64,000 bases of DNA from Vibrio sp. 99-8-1 (GCF_013114595.1 NZ_VTXE01000015.1:1-64000); one strand, 5' to 3'; shown: positions 7,523 through 17,192, counted from the stretch's first letter. A program made the numbers and translations. Notes: generated from the letters alone by a model not told the origin.

Positions 7523-8022
7523 CCATATAGTTTCTGGTGGCTTATTCTATCGTATTCATATTTATCTGAATGTTATAGATGTCACGGCAATCGATGGGGA
7601 TTGAAGTCTGGTCACTGACGAAGTTGCGTTATCGTTACTCGGATGGGGACAAGCTTTGCTTTTTGCCTATTATTAGTCAAAGTAATTCAAATAATTGCAT
7701 TCACAAATCTAATTAGGATTGGTGCTGACATGTTTCGGGTCAGGAGTGAATTAAGGCTTGTTATTAATTATTGAGGACATACATCTTAAAAAAGACTCCT
7801 AATAAACCGTTCTCATCAGCTCGGGAAAAAGGAGTTTAAATTAATACTGGATCTGGTTTCATTGGAAATGATCGGAAAAATAAAGATTTGCTACGTATTT
7901 TTATGAGATTTCTTGATTAGAGCTGTGTTTGAAGTTTCTAAAAAAGTAGCAAGGTGCGGTAGAGGTTAATTTAGCTGATAGTTGAGTGAGTGCTTCCAAC
8001 TAACTCCGTATGAGTTTCAATG
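7523..8022. other. 500-bp non-coding stretch inside the island
   Basis: AT-rich DNA between the nuclease gene and the ssrA terminator. It must hold the promoter of the nuclease-helicase operon. I see no ORF with a ribosome site, no integrase remnant that I can recognise by eye, and no clear inverted repeat. An integrase may once have stood here. Confidence 0.45.
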
Positions 8023-8092
8023 TATCACAAAAACAAAAAGGCCACCCGAAGGTGGCCTTTTCAAACGTTTGGTGGAGCTGGCGGGAGTTGAA
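8023..8092. repeat. Proximal attachment-site copy at the intact ssrA 3' end
   Basis: The intact copy of the direct repeat at 4739-4807. It includes the ssrA terminator, the CCA-encoding end at 8070 and the start of the acceptor/T-arm region. Confidence 0.88.
8034..8063 (-). terminator. ssrA terminator
   Basis: Stem GGCCACC / GGTGGCC with a CGAA loop and a T-run on the minus strand, directly after the tmRNA 3' end. Confidence 0.9.
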
Positions 8093-8436
8093 CCCGCGTC
8101 CGAAAATCATTCATCATTGGTACTACATGCTTAGTCGATCTTTACATTCACCAAATACCTGCGAACCGACACGCTAGTAGATGACTATCCTGAATTAAAT
8201 TTCGAACTTCATCTCTCAGGCGGGAGAATCCGATCTAGCTAGTTTGGGTTTGATCCCCTGTTATTCCCCGTCTTACAAGCGGAAGCTAGGGCAGGAGAGC
8301 TCTCAGCAGGTTATTAAGCTGCTAGTGCGTAGTTTTCGTCGTTTGCGACTATTTTTTTGCGGCTTTTTACGTGGCCAACCGCCCCACGGCATGCACCTCA
8401 GACTGCAAAATTCCCGTCGAATCCTGGATCAGCCCC
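8070..8436 (-). ncRNA. ssrA: tmRNA (SsrA), 367 nt
   Basis: Transfer-messenger RNA rescues ribosomes stalled on broken mRNA and tags the nascent chain for proteolysis. The 5' end GGGGCTGATC, the acceptor and T-arm with GGTTCAACTCCCGCC and the encoded CCA at 8070 are all visible. The tag reading frame at about 8311-8346 codes ANDENYALAA and ends in tandem TAA codons. Its partner SmpB is encoded just upstream in the same direction. The 3' end is the integration site of the adjacent island, which has kept it intact. A possible -10 box (TACTAT) lies at 8452-8457. Confidence 0.97.
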
Positions 8437-8504
8437 AAGTGGTTAACGAGCATAGTAACAGAAAACCTTTAAGAGTCTAGCTTTGCTCGTCTAAGTGCTT
8501 AAGA

Positions 8505-8990
8505 TTAACGCAAATTACTCTTCATAATCCGCGCTTTATCTCTCGCCCAATCTTTTTCTTTCATGTCAGTTCGTTTGTCGTGAAGTTTTTTACCCTTCGC
8601 AACACCAACTTTAATTTTTACCCAAGAGCGAGACCAGTAGAGTGCCAAGGCGGCTAATGTCATGCCTTCTCTATTGATTCGTCCAAATAGGTTGTCTAGT
8701 TCGCGTCGAGACATTAATAGTTTGCGAACGCGAGTGGGGTTAGCAACAACGTGAGTCGATGCCTGATTAAGCGGGGTAATCGTCATGCCACTGATATAGG
8801 CTTCGCCGTCACGCATAAAGACATAGCTCTCTGCGATATTAACTTTGCCTTGGCGTAGTGATTTTACTTCCCAGCCCTGAAGCTCAAGCCCCGCTTCTAT
8901 TTCATCATCGATAAAATATTCGTGGCGAACTTTTTTATTTAGCACAATAGTATTACTAGTTGCTTTGGATTTTGATTTTTTCTTTGCCAT
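8505..8990 (-). CDS. smpB: SsrA-binding protein SmpB
   Basis: A 161-residue protein with the SmpB beta-barrel ([28 protein letters not shown]) and the basic C-terminal tail [18 protein letters not shown] that enters the empty mRNA channel. It binds tmRNA and delivers it to stalled ribosomes. Length and start are normal for the family. It lies 69 bp before ssrA on the same strand, the usual Vibrio arrangement, and is divergent from ratA. Confidence 0.97.
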   Translation of the reverse strand: MAKKKSKSKATSNTIVLNKKVRHEYFIDDEIEAGLELQGWEVKSLRQGKVNIAESYVFMRDGEAYISGMTITPLNQASTHVVANPTRVRKLLMSRRELDNLFGRINREGMTLAALALYWSRSWVKIKVGVAKGKKLHDKRTDMKEKDWARDKARIMKSNLR

Positions 8991-9101
8991 AATGGCGTCA
9001 TTATACGGATAGTCCCTTGCTTGGGAAATCCTTATTTTGTATATCTACCTTGATAAGTCAGAAAAAGTTGCCAAAAGCAGCATTAAGAAACGAGAAAGTG
9101 T

Positions 9102-9530
9102 ATGCCACAAGTTAGACGTTCAGCGTTAGTTTCCTTTAGCGCAGAGCAAATGTATAAGTTAGTGAACGATGTTGACCGTTATCCCGAGTTCTTACCCGGT
9201 TGTTCTGGAGCCAAGGTACTTGAGGCGAGTGACTCTGCTATGGTGGCGTCTGTTGATGTCTCTAAAGCGGGTATTAGCAAAACTTTTACCACTTCAAACA
9301 GTTTGCAAAAGAGCAACGCTATTTTGATGGAGTTGGTCGACGGCCCATTTAAATCACTCAAGGGTGGCTGGTATTTTACCGAGTTGGATGAGTCTGCCTG
9401 CAAAGTAGAGTTAAAGTTGGATTTTGAATTTTCTAGCAAGTTGATTGAAATGGCGTTCGGTAAAATTTTTAATGAGTTAACCAGCAATATGGTCAACGCA
9501 TTTACTCAACGTGCCAAGCAAGTGTACTAA
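9102..9530 (+). CDS. ratA: RatA, START/coenzyme Q-binding-like protein
   Basis: A 142-residue START-like helix-grip protein of the RatA/Coq10 family. It starts with PQVRRSALVSFSAEQMY, followed by the family's NDVDRYPEFLPGC motif. E. coli RatA was described as a toxin that blocks 70S ribosome assembly, whereas relatives bind ubiquinone; which activity applies here cannot be read from sequence. It is divergent from smpB, and 18 bp separate it from rnfH, so the two form an operon. Confidence 0.93.
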   Translation: MPQVRRSALVSFSAEQMYKLVNDVDRYPEFLPGCSGAKVLEASDSAMVASVDVSKAGISKTFTTSNSLQKSNAILMELVDGPFKSLKGGWYFTELDESACKVELKLDFEFSSKLIEMAFGKIFNELTSNMVNAFTQRAKQVY

Positions 9531-9548
9531 TGAAAAGTAGGGATTTTT

Positions 9549-9860
9549 ATGAACAGTGACTCTAGCATGATCCACGTTGAGGTGGTTTATGCGTTGCCAA
9601 ATGAGCAGCGAGTTCTCACCCAAACGATCGATAAATCGTTAACGGTTGAACAGATCATCGTTCAGTCGGGGGTGTTGGAGATGTACCCAGAGATAGATCT
9701 CAGCAGCAATAAGGTGGGAGTATTTAGCCGAAACGTTAAGTTAGACGCAACGGTGCAGGATAATGACCGCATAGAGATTTATCGTCCGCTACTGGCTGAT
9801 CCGAAAGAAATTCGTCGTAAACGGGCTGAGCAAGCAAAGCAAGCGGCGAGCAAAAAATAA
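9549..9860 (+). CDS. rnfH: RnfH-family ubiquitin-like protein (RatB)
   Basis: A 103-residue beta-grasp protein ([14 protein letters not shown] near the start; [25 protein letters not shown] near the end) of the RnfH/RatB family, with a lysine/arginine-rich tail. The exact role is unsettled; some relatives sit with Rnf electron-transport genes, but here it pairs with ratA as in most gammaproteobacteria. A terminator follows at once. Confidence 0.92.
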   Translation: MNSDSSMIHVEVVYALPNEQRVLTQTIDKSLTVEQIIVQSGVLEMYPEIDLSSNKVGVFSRNVKLDATVQDNDRIEIYRPLLADPKEIRRKRAEQAKQAASKK

Positions 9861-9884
9861 AAAAGGCTCTTAATAGAGCCTTTC
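9859..9884. terminator. Bidirectional terminator between rnfH and bamE
   Basis: Stem AAAGGCTCT / AGAGCCTTT with a TAAT loop, an A-run before and T-rich sequence after. It serves the convergent rnfH and bamE genes. Confidence 0.85.
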
Positions 9885-9909
9885 TTGAAACTGGAATATG
9901 GAATACTCG

Positions 9910-10269
9910 TTAGTTAATACTTTCGTAAAACCCGTCACCTTCTGGGTAGTCTCCCGTTAGGTTTAATAAGCTACCTTGGTTATTAAAGTTTACCACTAGG
10001 TTCTTTTGTACAGGATCTGAGTGCCCTTTGGTTTGGTGGAAAATGTAGTACCACGTATCAGGGTAGCCATTTTCAATCAACATAGGCGATCCTAAAACAT
10101 AACGGACTTGTTCTTTCGTCATGCCAAACTTCAGTCTGTCGATGGATTCCTGCTCGATATAGTTACCCTGATTAATATCTATTCTGTAAACAAGTTTTTC
10201 TAAAAGGGAACAGCCCGTAAGCATTGTCAATGCTAGAGGAACCGCAACTAACCACTTCTTAAATTGCAT
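9910..10269 (-). CDS. bamE: Outer membrane assembly lipoprotein BamE
   Basis: A 119-residue lipoprotein with a signal peptide ending in the lipobox LTGC (acylated Cys near residue 20) and the BamE/SmpA core ([18 protein letters not shown], then DTWYYIFH). BamE stabilises the BamA-BamD interaction in the outer-membrane beta-barrel assembly machine. It is monocistronic and convergent with rnfH. Confidence 0.95.
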   Translation of the reverse strand: MQFKKWLVAVPLALTMLTGCSLLEKLVYRIDINQGNYIEQESIDRLKFGMTKEQVRYVLGSPMLIENGYPDTWYYIFHQTKGHSDPVQKNLVVNFNNQGSLLNLTGDYPEGDGFYESIN

Positions 10270-10616
10270 AGTCGGTAAATCTTAATGTAGTAAATTGATA
10301 AAACAAAACTCGGCTGATAATAAACAAGCTTGACCAAGAAGTAAAAGGTGCTGTTAAACAGACGTAGATTAAGACCACAATATTTGAGATTTGTTGCAAA
10401 AATAATTAAAAGAGTCGCGATTGAGGCAGAAAAGGGAGCATTTTGGCTTTTAATCATGTTGTGAGTTTTATCTGCTGTGCAGCACTATGACATTGATATT
10501 GGTGGAATCCGTAATGTGACTGACCCTAACAAGTTGATTGTTTGAGGGCTTCGTCACTCTCTGTTGAGGCTTTGTAGACACGATTATACTCATGACAGTC
10601 TCAATTTTGTTTACTT
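10270..10616. other. Intergenic stretch upstream of bamE
   Basis: About 350 bases. It should hold the bamE promoter. A 69-codon frame overlapping the bamE start (10248-10457) lacks a ribosome site and looks spurious. I see no RNA gene. Confidence 0.45.
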
Positions 10617-10647
10617 ATAAAATAGAACCCCACTAAAAAGTGGGGTG
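10617..10647 (-). terminator. Terminator of the permease gene
   Basis: Stem ACCCCAC / GTGGGGT (10627-10646), with T-rich sequence following on the minus strand, about 58 bases past the permease stop. Confidence 0.75.
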
Positions 10648-10704
10648 TCTTAGTCATTACAAATCAGTAAGTAACGATTTGATTGTATTGTGTTTTGGTG
10701 TTGA

Positions 10705-12027
10705 TTATACAAATGCCAAAATAGGAGAAATACACAATAGAATACCTGTCACAATGATCAGGTTAGTTGCCATTCCTTTATATTTGTGTAGGTGTGGCAC
10801 TTTATAAACAAGGTAAGCAGGGATCAGGCAGCCTACCAGTCCAAACACAGGGCTACAGATAGATGTGAATGAAAGGATTGGTGCGTTGATTGCGATTGCG
10901 CCCCATGCCAGCAGGATAATAAATACAGTTACTAGCTTGCTGATTAGCTGAGAGTCAATTTGAGATTCATCGTATTTGCGCAGTAACATGTTCATGGCTA
11001 AACCTGTACAAGCTTCTTTGAAAGCAAGGAACACACCAAAGAAAGAAGTAACAACGGCGAAGATATTGATGACAATACCTGCGATAGTCGCCCAGCTTCC
11101 AGGGAAATATTGAGCAACGATAGCCAGTGCTGAAATGTTCTGGTTCATCGCTTCAGCAGCTTGTTCCTGACTAATAGCAAAGGTAAATGACACGGCAAAA
11201 AAGAACACGATGACGAACAGAATTGCGAATGCAATTTTCATCGCACGGCTTGCTTTGTATCTTGCAACTTCAATCGACTTTTCATGAGAGCGGTACGAGA
11301 TCACCATAGGGCTCAGAGACTGAATAAATAGAATTGAAGTAAGTGTAAACGGCAATGTAATGATGGCATTTTTGATCATCGGTCCCATGTCACCAATCGC
11401 AGGGATGTTATTCATGTCCCACTTAGCAATCAATAGTACACCCATGATAGCAACCAAAGAAAGCACTGTTACCGCCATAAACCCAGACAGTTTAAACAGT
11501 AACTTCTCACCTTTAGAGCCAATGAAGGATAGCAAACAGATAAGACCTAGGCCGTAAAACACGTTGTCACTCAGTTTACCTTCTGTCACTCCGAAAGAAT
11601 GCAAGTAGGAAGCACTGTCGTTAGTTACCGCTAATGAGTAAACAAGCACCCAAATAACCAACATGACAAAATAAAGAGCACCAAGAACCATGCCCCAGTT
11701 TTTACCTAGATAGCCAGTGATCACCCCTGGGTAGTCGGTACACTCTTTTGATTCTGCCAGTGTATTGATGAACAATTTTTGAAATAGGTACATTGCTGGG
11801 TAGCCAATAATGGAAGAGAGAAGAAAAACCCAGAGACCCATAACACCAACTTGCACTGGCAAAAATACAATGCCAGCACCAATCGCCATGCCGATGCTCA
11901 TTACTATCCAACCAATATCCACACTGTCGAATTTTACTGCTTCTTTCCACTCCTGAATGGACATATTGGCTTTTTCATGTGGTGCCATAGCACCTTGCAA
12001 ATTAATGTCTTCAATAGCTTGTGTCAT
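10705..12027 (-). CDS. cyuP: HAAAP-family serine/cysteine permease (CyuP/DlsT/YhaO type)
   Basis: A 440-residue inner-membrane transporter with about eleven hydrophobic segments, closely resembling E. coli YhaO: both share IGMAIGAGIVFLPVQVG, NTLAES, GYLGKNWG and SFTSICSP. YhaO has been called CyuP (cysteine uptake beside the desulfidase CyuA) and DlsT (D/L-serine transport), so serine or cysteine is the likely substrate. Unlike in E. coli, no cyuA gene lies downstream, and the gene ends in its own terminator. An exact FNR box about 190 bp upstream of the start suggests oxygen-dependent control. The substrate is inferred from homology. Confidence 0.85.
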   Translation of the reverse strand: MTQAIEDINLQGAMAPHEKANMSIQEWKEAVKFDSVDIGWIVMSIGMAIGAGIVFLPVQVGVMGLWVFLLSSIIGYPAMYLFQKLFINTLAESKECTDYPGVITGYLGKNWGMVLGALYFVMLVIWVLVYSLAVTNDSASYLHSFGVTEGKLSDNVFYGLGLICLLSFIGSKGEKLLFKLSGFMAVTVLSLVAIMGVLLIAKWDMNNIPAIGDMGPMIKNAIITLPFTLTSILFIQSLSPMVISYRSHEKSIEVARYKASRAMKIAFAILFVIVFFFAVSFTFAISQEQAAEAMNQNISALAIVAQYFPGSWATIAGIVINIFAVVTSFFGVFLAFKEACTGLAMNMLLRKYDESQIDSQLISKLVTVFIILLAWGAIAINAPILSFTSICSPVFGLVGCLIPAYLVYKVPHLHKYKGMATNLIIVTGILLCISPILAFV

Positions 12028-12951
12028 TATATGTCTCCGCTTGAATTAAAAATAACGCTATATAGTTTGTTTTTTAAGCTGTGATGTTCAGCTGATGGCG
12101 ACAGGTTACGTGAAATATAGGAGAAAAAAATTTCATTCCACTCCTAAAATATACGAATAAGAGAATTTAAATCTCCATTTAATTTGCGAGCATAAAATGA
12201 TTTCTTTGGTTTGATTGTGATCAAGTTAAGTAATTATTTAATAATGATTAAACGTGATGTTGATATCATTTTCTCATTTTAAATTTCTCTGCTTGAAATT
12301 CTAAACTGTTGACTTTGATCACGAAACAAAAAAGTAATGAGTAATTGAATGAAATTGTAGCTCTGAATGTCACTTTCTGAGTCTGTCTGCTGTTTTGTTT
12401 AGTAGAATTATAAAGGATTAGAGGGGGGTTATAGAGGGTTGGTTTTAACTTGTTGTAAATAATAGGTTTATTCTGTTTTGTTAAGTGTAAGGGGGAATAA
12501 GGTTTTGATTTGATGTTTATTTTTTATTTATTGTTGGGTGCGTTGAGCTGTATTTGTCTTAAATTAACTTAATGTCTATTGTGCTGTGTTCTGTTAAATT
12601 TATTGTAATTAATGGTTAACGGTTTTAACGTTTGGTTGTTATTTGTTCGAAATGGGTTTCTTGCTATTTTTTCTAATGAAAGGAGGTTGGATTTAATATT
12701 GGTTGATGGTTGGATTCTATAAGTGGAAATTATAAGTAGGAATTTGGTGTAATAAACGAAGTTAACAAGTAAAACCGTCCTGAGGTGTAAAAGTGTTACA
12801 TTTAAGTTTGGCGAAAATAAAGTTAAGCATCAGTTGGTTTTATGCCACAGTTAACGATTTACTTCGGTGTTTGAGTCGCAAGTTGTTATATTGAATAAGG
12901 GCATAACCAGAATTTTTGTTAAAAAGAAAATCGCTTAATCTCTTCTGCATT
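12028..12951. other. Long AT-rich intergenic region upstream of the permease
   Basis: More than 900 bases of very AT-rich DNA without a supportable gene. It contains the FNR box at 12211-12224 and several T-rich stretches. The low GC and length would suit a silenced or decayed region. No repeat or RNA structure stands out. Confidence 0.5.
12211..12224. promoter_or_regulatory. FNR box
   Basis: TTGATTGTGATCAA is an exact match to TTGAT-N4-ATCAA. It lies about 190 bp before the permease start; anaerobic control would match the E. coli cyuPA setting. The distance is large, so the link is tentative. Confidence 0.55.
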
Positions 12952-13080
12952 TTATTTATCACCTCTGAGCTGCTGCATAGTAATAGTACAGGCAAGATCA
13001 GTTGGCTCTGTATGGTCTAATGAAGGAACTTGGCCTCCATTTATCAAGTGGGTAAACCCACCTTCAAGTATCGTGTTCAT
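12952..13080 (-). CDS. Possible small protein (42 aa) or gene fragment
   Basis: On the minus strand an ATG at 13080 opens a 42-codon frame reading NTILEGGFTHLINGGQVPSL, then DHTEPTDLACTITMQQL. The frame is open ten codons further upstream (VKIDGIV precedes the Met), so it could be the end of a broken gene. The composition looks protein-like, unlike the surrounding AT-rich DNA. There is no strong ribosome site and I do not recognise it. Between it and recN (13081-13383) I see nothing else. Confidence 0.28.
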   Translation of the reverse strand: MNTILEGGFTHLINGGQVPSLDHTEPTDLACTITMQQLRGDK

Positions 13081-13383
13081 TACTATCCCGTCAATTTTTA
13101 ACTGGCAAAAACTAGCGAGAAAACTCTGCCCGATTCAGTAATAAGGCGAGCCAGTTTGATAACAAGTTAACGAGCACACTATACGAGTTTTTAAGGAGAT
13201 ATATTTTTCCTTATTTGCTTTGATTTTACTGATATAGAGAAAATTATTCTCCCAAATGAGTGACTTGTTGCATTATCGATGACTAGCTCTAGAAATGTTA
13301 CAGGCTGAAAATAGACAAATTAGAAGGATATTTGGGGCTGTTTTTAGAATAGCAATGAGTTTAAAAGTAAAGTTCTACCACAC

Positions 13384-13415
13384 TCTAAGGGAGCAGAAGT
13401 ATTTGCTCCCTTAGT
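13384..13415 (-). terminator. Hairpin after recN
   Basis: Stem CTAAGGGAGC / GCTCCCTTAG with a 10-base loop, 14 bases past the recN stop codon. The T-run is weak, so termination may be partial. Confidence 0.55.
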
Positions 13416-13428
13416 TAAAATATAAGGA

Positions 13429-15090
13429 TTATGCCGCAAGCAGCTCTTTGGCGTTAGCAAGGGTTGAGTCAGTGATTTGGCTACCACCCAATAACCTTGC
13501 CAGTTCAGAGACTCTCTGCTCTTGGTTAAGTTTGTGCATTTGTGTTTCGGTTTTGCCGGCTTTGGTCTGCTTGGCGACAAACAGTTGTTGGTGACCACAG
13601 CCCGCCACTTGGGGGAGGTGGGTAACACACAAGACTTGTGTCGACTCACCTAATGTTCTTAGCATTTTGCCCACTACTGCGGCTGTTGGGCCACTGATCC
13701 CTACATCGACTTCATCAAATATAAGGCTCGGGGTATCTACTTTCTGAGCGGTGATAACTTGTATCGCTAACGATATGCGAGAAAGCTCGCCGCCTGACGC
13801 CACTTTTGCGATGGCTTGTAAAGGTTGCCCCGGGTTGGTTGATACCAAGAAGGTAATTTGGTCTACGCCTAGAGGTGAGGCATGACTGCTGTCGCTGTTG
13901 ATATCAATATGGAATTTGGCTTTTTCCATACTAAGTTCGTGCATGCTCTTGCTGATCAACTTATCCAGCTCTTTGGCATAACGCTTGCGAGATTTACTGA
14001 GTTTTTCAGCGCTGGTTAAAAAAGTCTGTTTTAGCGTGCTGACTTCTTGCTCCATTGCTTGCAGTTTCTCGTCTGAACAATCTAGCGCTTCAATTTGTTG
14101 TAAAAGCTCTTGATGATGTTGATACAGATCTTCAGCCATGACGTGATGTTTGCGAGAAATCGACATGACTTTAGAAAAGCGATCTTCTACCCATGCCATG
14201 CGCTCAGGGTTCATCTCTATGCCATCTACGTAGCTTCTAAGTTCGCTACTGGCTTCTTCTACCTGAATAATCGCTTCATCAAGCATGCTCGGCAGTGTCG
14301 CTAATTTGCTGTCTAGTTCCGTAAGCTGTGTTAGTGACTGGCTTGCAGATTGAAGCATCGCTAGCGCGTTTGTCTCTTCCCCTTCATAAAGTACATCAAT
14401 GGCTTGTTGGCAATTGCTGGCAAGTTCACCACTATTGGCCAACCGTTTATGTTCTTGCTCTAGTTCGGAGAACTCTGTTTCTGTTAACGCGAGCTCATTA
14501 AGCTCTTTAATTTGGTACTGTAAAAGCTGTTTTTGCGCTTGGTTTTCTTGGCTATTTTGTAGCAGCTCTTTTAACTTATTCTTACATTGTCGCCATGCCT
14601 GATAATCGTGACGTACTTTTTCTAGTAGGTTTAGGTGTCCGGCATATTGATCCAGCATGGAGAGCTGATGGTCACTTTTCATTAACTGATGATGAGCGTG
14701 CTGGCCGTGAATATTAATCAGCTGTTGCCCTATTGATTTTAATTGAGATAGAGGAACAGGGCTGCCATTGATGTAAGCGCGAGAACGACCATCTTTGGTG
14801 ATCAGACGACGTAGTATGCAATCATTGCCGTCAAGCAATTCATTATCTTCTAGCCAGCGTGTAGCGTGAGTATTGTTATCTAACTGGAAGGTGGCACATA
14901 CTTCGGTTTTATCTTCACCTTGGCGAACCATTCCTGTTTCTGCACGACCACCAAGGCATAAGCCAAGGGCATCAATGGCAATAGATTTACCTGCACCTGT
15001 TTCACCGGTAATGGTGGTCATTCCTGCAGAAAGTTCAAGTTGTAGGGATTTTACAATGGCAAAGTTATTAACGCTTATGTCAGCCAGCAT
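13429..15090 (-). CDS. recN: DNA repair protein RecN
   Basis: A 553-residue SMC-like ATPase for double-strand break repair. Walker A GETGAGKS lies at 29-36; a long coiled-coil middle is followed by [19 protein letters not shown] (Walker B and D-loop) and a THLPQVA motif. Length is normal. Two LexA boxes directly upstream place it in the SOS regulon, as in E. coli, where recN is among the most strongly induced SOS genes. Confidence 0.97.
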   Translation of the reverse strand: MLADISVNNFAIVKSLQLELSAGMTTITGETGAGKSIAIDALGLCLGGRAETGMVRQGEDKTEVCATFQLDNNTHATRWLEDNELLDGNDCILRRLITKDGRSRAYINGSPVPLSQLKSIGQQLINIHGQHAHHQLMKSDHQLSMLDQYAGHLNLLEKVRHDYQAWRQCKNKLKELLQNSQENQAQKQLLQYQIKELNELALTETEFSELEQEHKRLANSGELASNCQQAIDVLYEGEETNALAMLQSASQSLTQLTELDSKLATLPSMLDEAIIQVEEASSELRSYVDGIEMNPERMAWVEDRFSKVMSISRKHHVMAEDLYQHHQELLQQIEALDCSDEKLQAMEQEVSTLKQTFLTSAEKLSKSRKRYAKELDKLISKSMHELSMEKAKFHIDINSDSSHASPLGVDQITFLVSTNPGQPLQAIAKVASGGELSRISLAIQVITAQKVDTPSLIFDEVDVGISGPTAAVVGKMLRTLGESTQVLCVTHLPQVAGCGHQQLFVAKQTKAGKTETQMHKLNQEQRVSELARLLGGSQITDSTLANAKELLAA

Positions 15091-15115
15091 GTTGGATACC
15101 TGTGCAAATAATCAA

Positions 15116-15135
15116 TACTGTATACTTAAACAGTA
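15116..15135. promoter_or_regulatory. LexA (SOS) box 1 of recN
   Basis: TACTGTATACTTAAACAGTA is an exact CTGT-N8-ACAG match, 26 bp upstream of recN. Confidence 0.9.
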
Positions 15136-15137
15136 TA

Positions 15138-15157
15138 TACTGATTTTTTATACAGTA
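15138..15157. promoter_or_regulatory. LexA (SOS) box 2 of recN
   Basis: TACTGATTTTTTATACAGTA has one mismatch from CTGT-N8-ACAG and is spaced 22 bp from box 1. Tandem boxes suggest tight repression. Confidence 0.8.
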
Positions 15158-15298
15158 AAGTTGTTAGGCTGTTTTTTTTATGAGCAACTTCTCATTCTCT
15201 AGTTTAGCGACAAATGCTAACCGTGCGCTCTTGCATTGGGTTGCAAGAGCTCAGGTTTTGACTCATAAATTCACTATTAATTTATTGGCAGGGGCGAT

Positions 15299-16183
15299 TT
15301 AAAATAGCTTGCTTGACCAGCCTAGCTTATTTCTAAGTACATGATAATAACTGTATTCTTCAGGGTGTATCAGTTTTAAAACGTTGTTGCTTTTAAAAAT
15401 ATTCACCTCGTCATGAGAGGAAACAGGCAGAGAAACTTGCCCATCGCAGCTTACTTCTAATGTGCCGCGATTGTTTGGCGATACCACCAACTTGATGCGC
15501 TTGTTGCCATCAACCACTAACGGTCTGCTGGATAAGGTGTGTGGGAACATCGGCACAATAGAGATGGCGTTTAAGCTTGGGGACAATATAGGCCCGCCAC
15601 CAGAGAGAGAGTAAGCGGTAGAGCCTGTAGGAGTAGAGATAATCAGCCCGTCTGAACGCTGAGAGAAAGCAAAAGTGTCATCTATGTACACTTCAAACTC
15701 GATCATGTGCGCTATTTTTCCTGGATGCAGCACAACTTCGTTTAATGCTGAGTTATGACTTTTACGCTCTCCATGACGGTATACTTCCGACTCAAGCAAA
15801 AATCGCTCTTCTTCTGTGTAATGCCCTTCTAATACACTTTTGAGTATGAGTTTAAAGTCTTCAGGGTTTAAGTCGGTTAAAAAGCCAAGATTGCCACGGT
15901 TAATACCAATCACAGAAACATCAAAGCGAGACAGCACTCTTGCTGCTCCTAGCATATTTCCATCACCCCCAACCACAATGGCGAGGTCGGCTTTTTCGCC
16001 TATGGTTAACAAATTGGTAAAGTGTTCGCTCGGAATATCCTCAAGAATATCGGCCAATCTATCGTCGATTAAGGCGCTATACCCTTCGGCAATCAGCCAG
16101 TGGAACAATTCTTTGTGAGTTTGTACGGCTTTATGATCTCGGGGTTTACCAATTATTCCGATGACTTTAAAGGGCTTTTTCAT
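15299..16183 (-). CDS. nadK: NAD kinase
   Basis: A 294-residue ATP-NAD kinase that makes NADP. The catalytic GGDGN lies at 72-76, followed by [11 protein letters not shown] and the [16 protein letters not shown] nucleotide-binding stretch. Length is standard. It is upstream of recN on the same strand but separated from it by the LexA boxes, and divergent from grpE. Confidence 0.97.
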   Translation of the reverse strand: MKKPFKVIGIIGKPRDHKAVQTHKELFHWLIAEGYSALIDDRLADILEDIPSEHFTNLLTIGEKADLAIVVGGDGNMLGAARVLSRFDVSVIGINRGNLGFLTDLNPEDFKLILKSVLEGHYTEEERFLLESEVYRHGERKSHNSALNEVVLHPGKIAHMIEFEVYIDDTFAFSQRSDGLIISTPTGSTAYSLSGGGPILSPSLNAISIVPMFPHTLSSRPLVVDGNKRIKLVVSPNNRGTLEVSCDGQVSLPVSSHDEVNIFKSNNVLKLIHPEEYSYYHVLRNKLGWSSKLF

Positions 16184-16222
16184 GCAGATAATCCAAATAC
16201 AGAGTAAAGGTAGCGGTTAACG

Positions 16223-16250
16223 CTTGAATCATTAATATCAATCCCCATAA
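16223..16250 (+). promoter_or_regulatory. Sigma-32 heat-shock promoter of grpE
   Basis: CTTGAA (16223-16228), 14 bases, then CCCCAT (16243-16248): close to the RpoH consensus CTTGAAA / CCCCAT. It lies about 100 bp before grpE. Confidence 0.85.
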
Positions 16251-16349
16251 TAAAGGCAACTAAATCTAATACGCGAGTTTTATTTTTGATTTAGGTCAGA
16301 CAACAGCGAAACTTGCGTAGAAAATTGAATTTCTAAGTTTGGAGATATC

Positions 16350-16961
16350 ATGAGCAACGACGAAAAAAAGATGAATGAAGAAGAGCTACAACAGCAAAAC
16401 GCAGAGCAAGCGACAGAAGCAGATGTAGAAGCAGTAGGTACAGACGGTGATATCGACTGGAACGAAGAGTCAGTACAAGATGAACAAGAAGCAAAAATCG
16501 CTCAATTAGAAGCTGCATTGCTTCAAAGCGAAGCAAAAGTGAAAGATCAGCAAGACTCTGTATTACGCGCAAAAGCCGAAATGGAAAACATGCGTCGTCG
16601 TACTGAGCAAGAGATCGATAAAGCGCGTAAGTACGCTTTAAATAAATTTGCTGAAGAATTACTGCCAGTTATTGATAACCTAGAACGTGCTATCCAAGCT
16701 GCTGATGCAGAAAATGAAGCAGTTAAACCGGTTCTTGAAGGAGTAGAGCTTACTCATAAAACCTTTATCGATACGGTTGCTAAGTTTGGTCTAAAAGAGA
16801 TTAACCCTGAAGGGGAAACTTTTAACCCTGAGCTTCACCAAGCTATGTCTATTCAAGAGAGTGAAGACCATGAAGCTAACACAGTCATCTTTGTTATGCA
16901 GAAGGGCTATGAGTTAAACGGTCGCGTTGTTCGTCCTGCAATGGTTATGGTTGCAAAATAG
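16350..16961 (+). CDS. grpE: Nucleotide exchange factor GrpE
   Basis: A 203-residue cytoplasmic co-chaperone that releases ADP from DnaK. It has an acidic disordered N-terminus, a long helix (about 50-100, [20 protein letters not shown]) and the C-terminal beta domain ending in [14 protein letters not shown]. It has a sigma-32 promoter and its own terminator, so it is expressed separately from dnaK despite being adjacent. Confidence 0.97.
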   Translation: MSNDEKKMNEEELQQQNAEQATEADVEAVGTDGDIDWNEESVQDEQEAKIAQLEAALLQSEAKVKDQQDSVLRAKAEMENMRRRTEQEIDKARKYALNKFAEELLPVIDNLERAIQAADAENEAVKPVLEGVELTHKTFIDTVAKFGLKEINPEGETFNPELHQAMSIQESEDHEANTVIFVMQKGYELNGRVVRPAMVMVAK

Positions 16962-16978
16962 TTTCGTCATCTCAGATA

Positions 16979-17007
16979 AAAGCTGCTTTCGGGCAGCTTT
17001 TTTTTGT
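16979..17007 (+). terminator. grpE terminator
   Basis: Stem AAGCTGC / GCAGCTT followed by eight T. Confidence 0.88.
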
Positions 17008-17056
17008 CTATCAGAAAAATTAATTAGAAAAAAATCACTTCTTTTTTGTGTTTTCC

Positions 17057-17084
17057 CTTGAAAACCCATTCACAGCCCTTATCT
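17057..17084 (+). promoter_or_regulatory. Sigma-32 promoter P1 of dnaK
   Basis: CTTGAAA (17057-17063), then CCCTTATCT beginning 12 bases later. It resembles the RpoH consensus. Confidence 0.7.
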
Positions 17085-17120
17085 AAGGGGCATAGAAGTA
17101 ATAAACATATTGTGTGTAGG

Positions 17121-17148
17121 GTTGAAACCTTACACATTGCCCCCACAT
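17121..17148 (+). promoter_or_regulatory. Sigma-32 promoter P2 of dnaK
   Basis: GTTGAAA (17121-17127), 13 bases, CCCCACAT (17141-17148). It is a second RpoH-like promoter, about 45 bp before dnaK. Confidence 0.72.
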
Positions 17149-17192
17149 AGGGGGTATAGAAAATGAATAATTGAATTCTTGGAGATAGCCTG

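Larger units (their letters stand above)
4739..8092. mobile_element. Minimal genomic island at ssrA carrying an OLD nuclease/helicase pair
   Basis: The 3.3-kb segment is bounded by direct repeats of the ssrA 3' end. Its only genes are the overlapping nuclease and helicase on the minus strand. About 500 bases next to the intact ssrA are non-coding, where islands of this kind usually have an integrase. No integrase, transposase or excisionase is visible, so it is a non-autonomous or decayed island, mobilised in trans if at all. Boundaries are seen; the history is inferred. Confidence 0.8.

Noticed and set aside
10248..10457. 69-codon frame overlapping the bamE start
   Set aside because: Overlaps the BamE signal peptide region in another frame, has no ribosome site, and its composition reflects AT-rich intergenic DNA.
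12952..13200. Integron attC site suggested by GTTAAC near 13170
   Set aside because: No paired core sites or long folded attC structure, and no cassette series or integrase nearby.
14873..15202. 109-codon plus-strand frame over the recN start
   Set aside because: Antisense to the RecN Walker A region and across the LexA boxes; a coding shadow.
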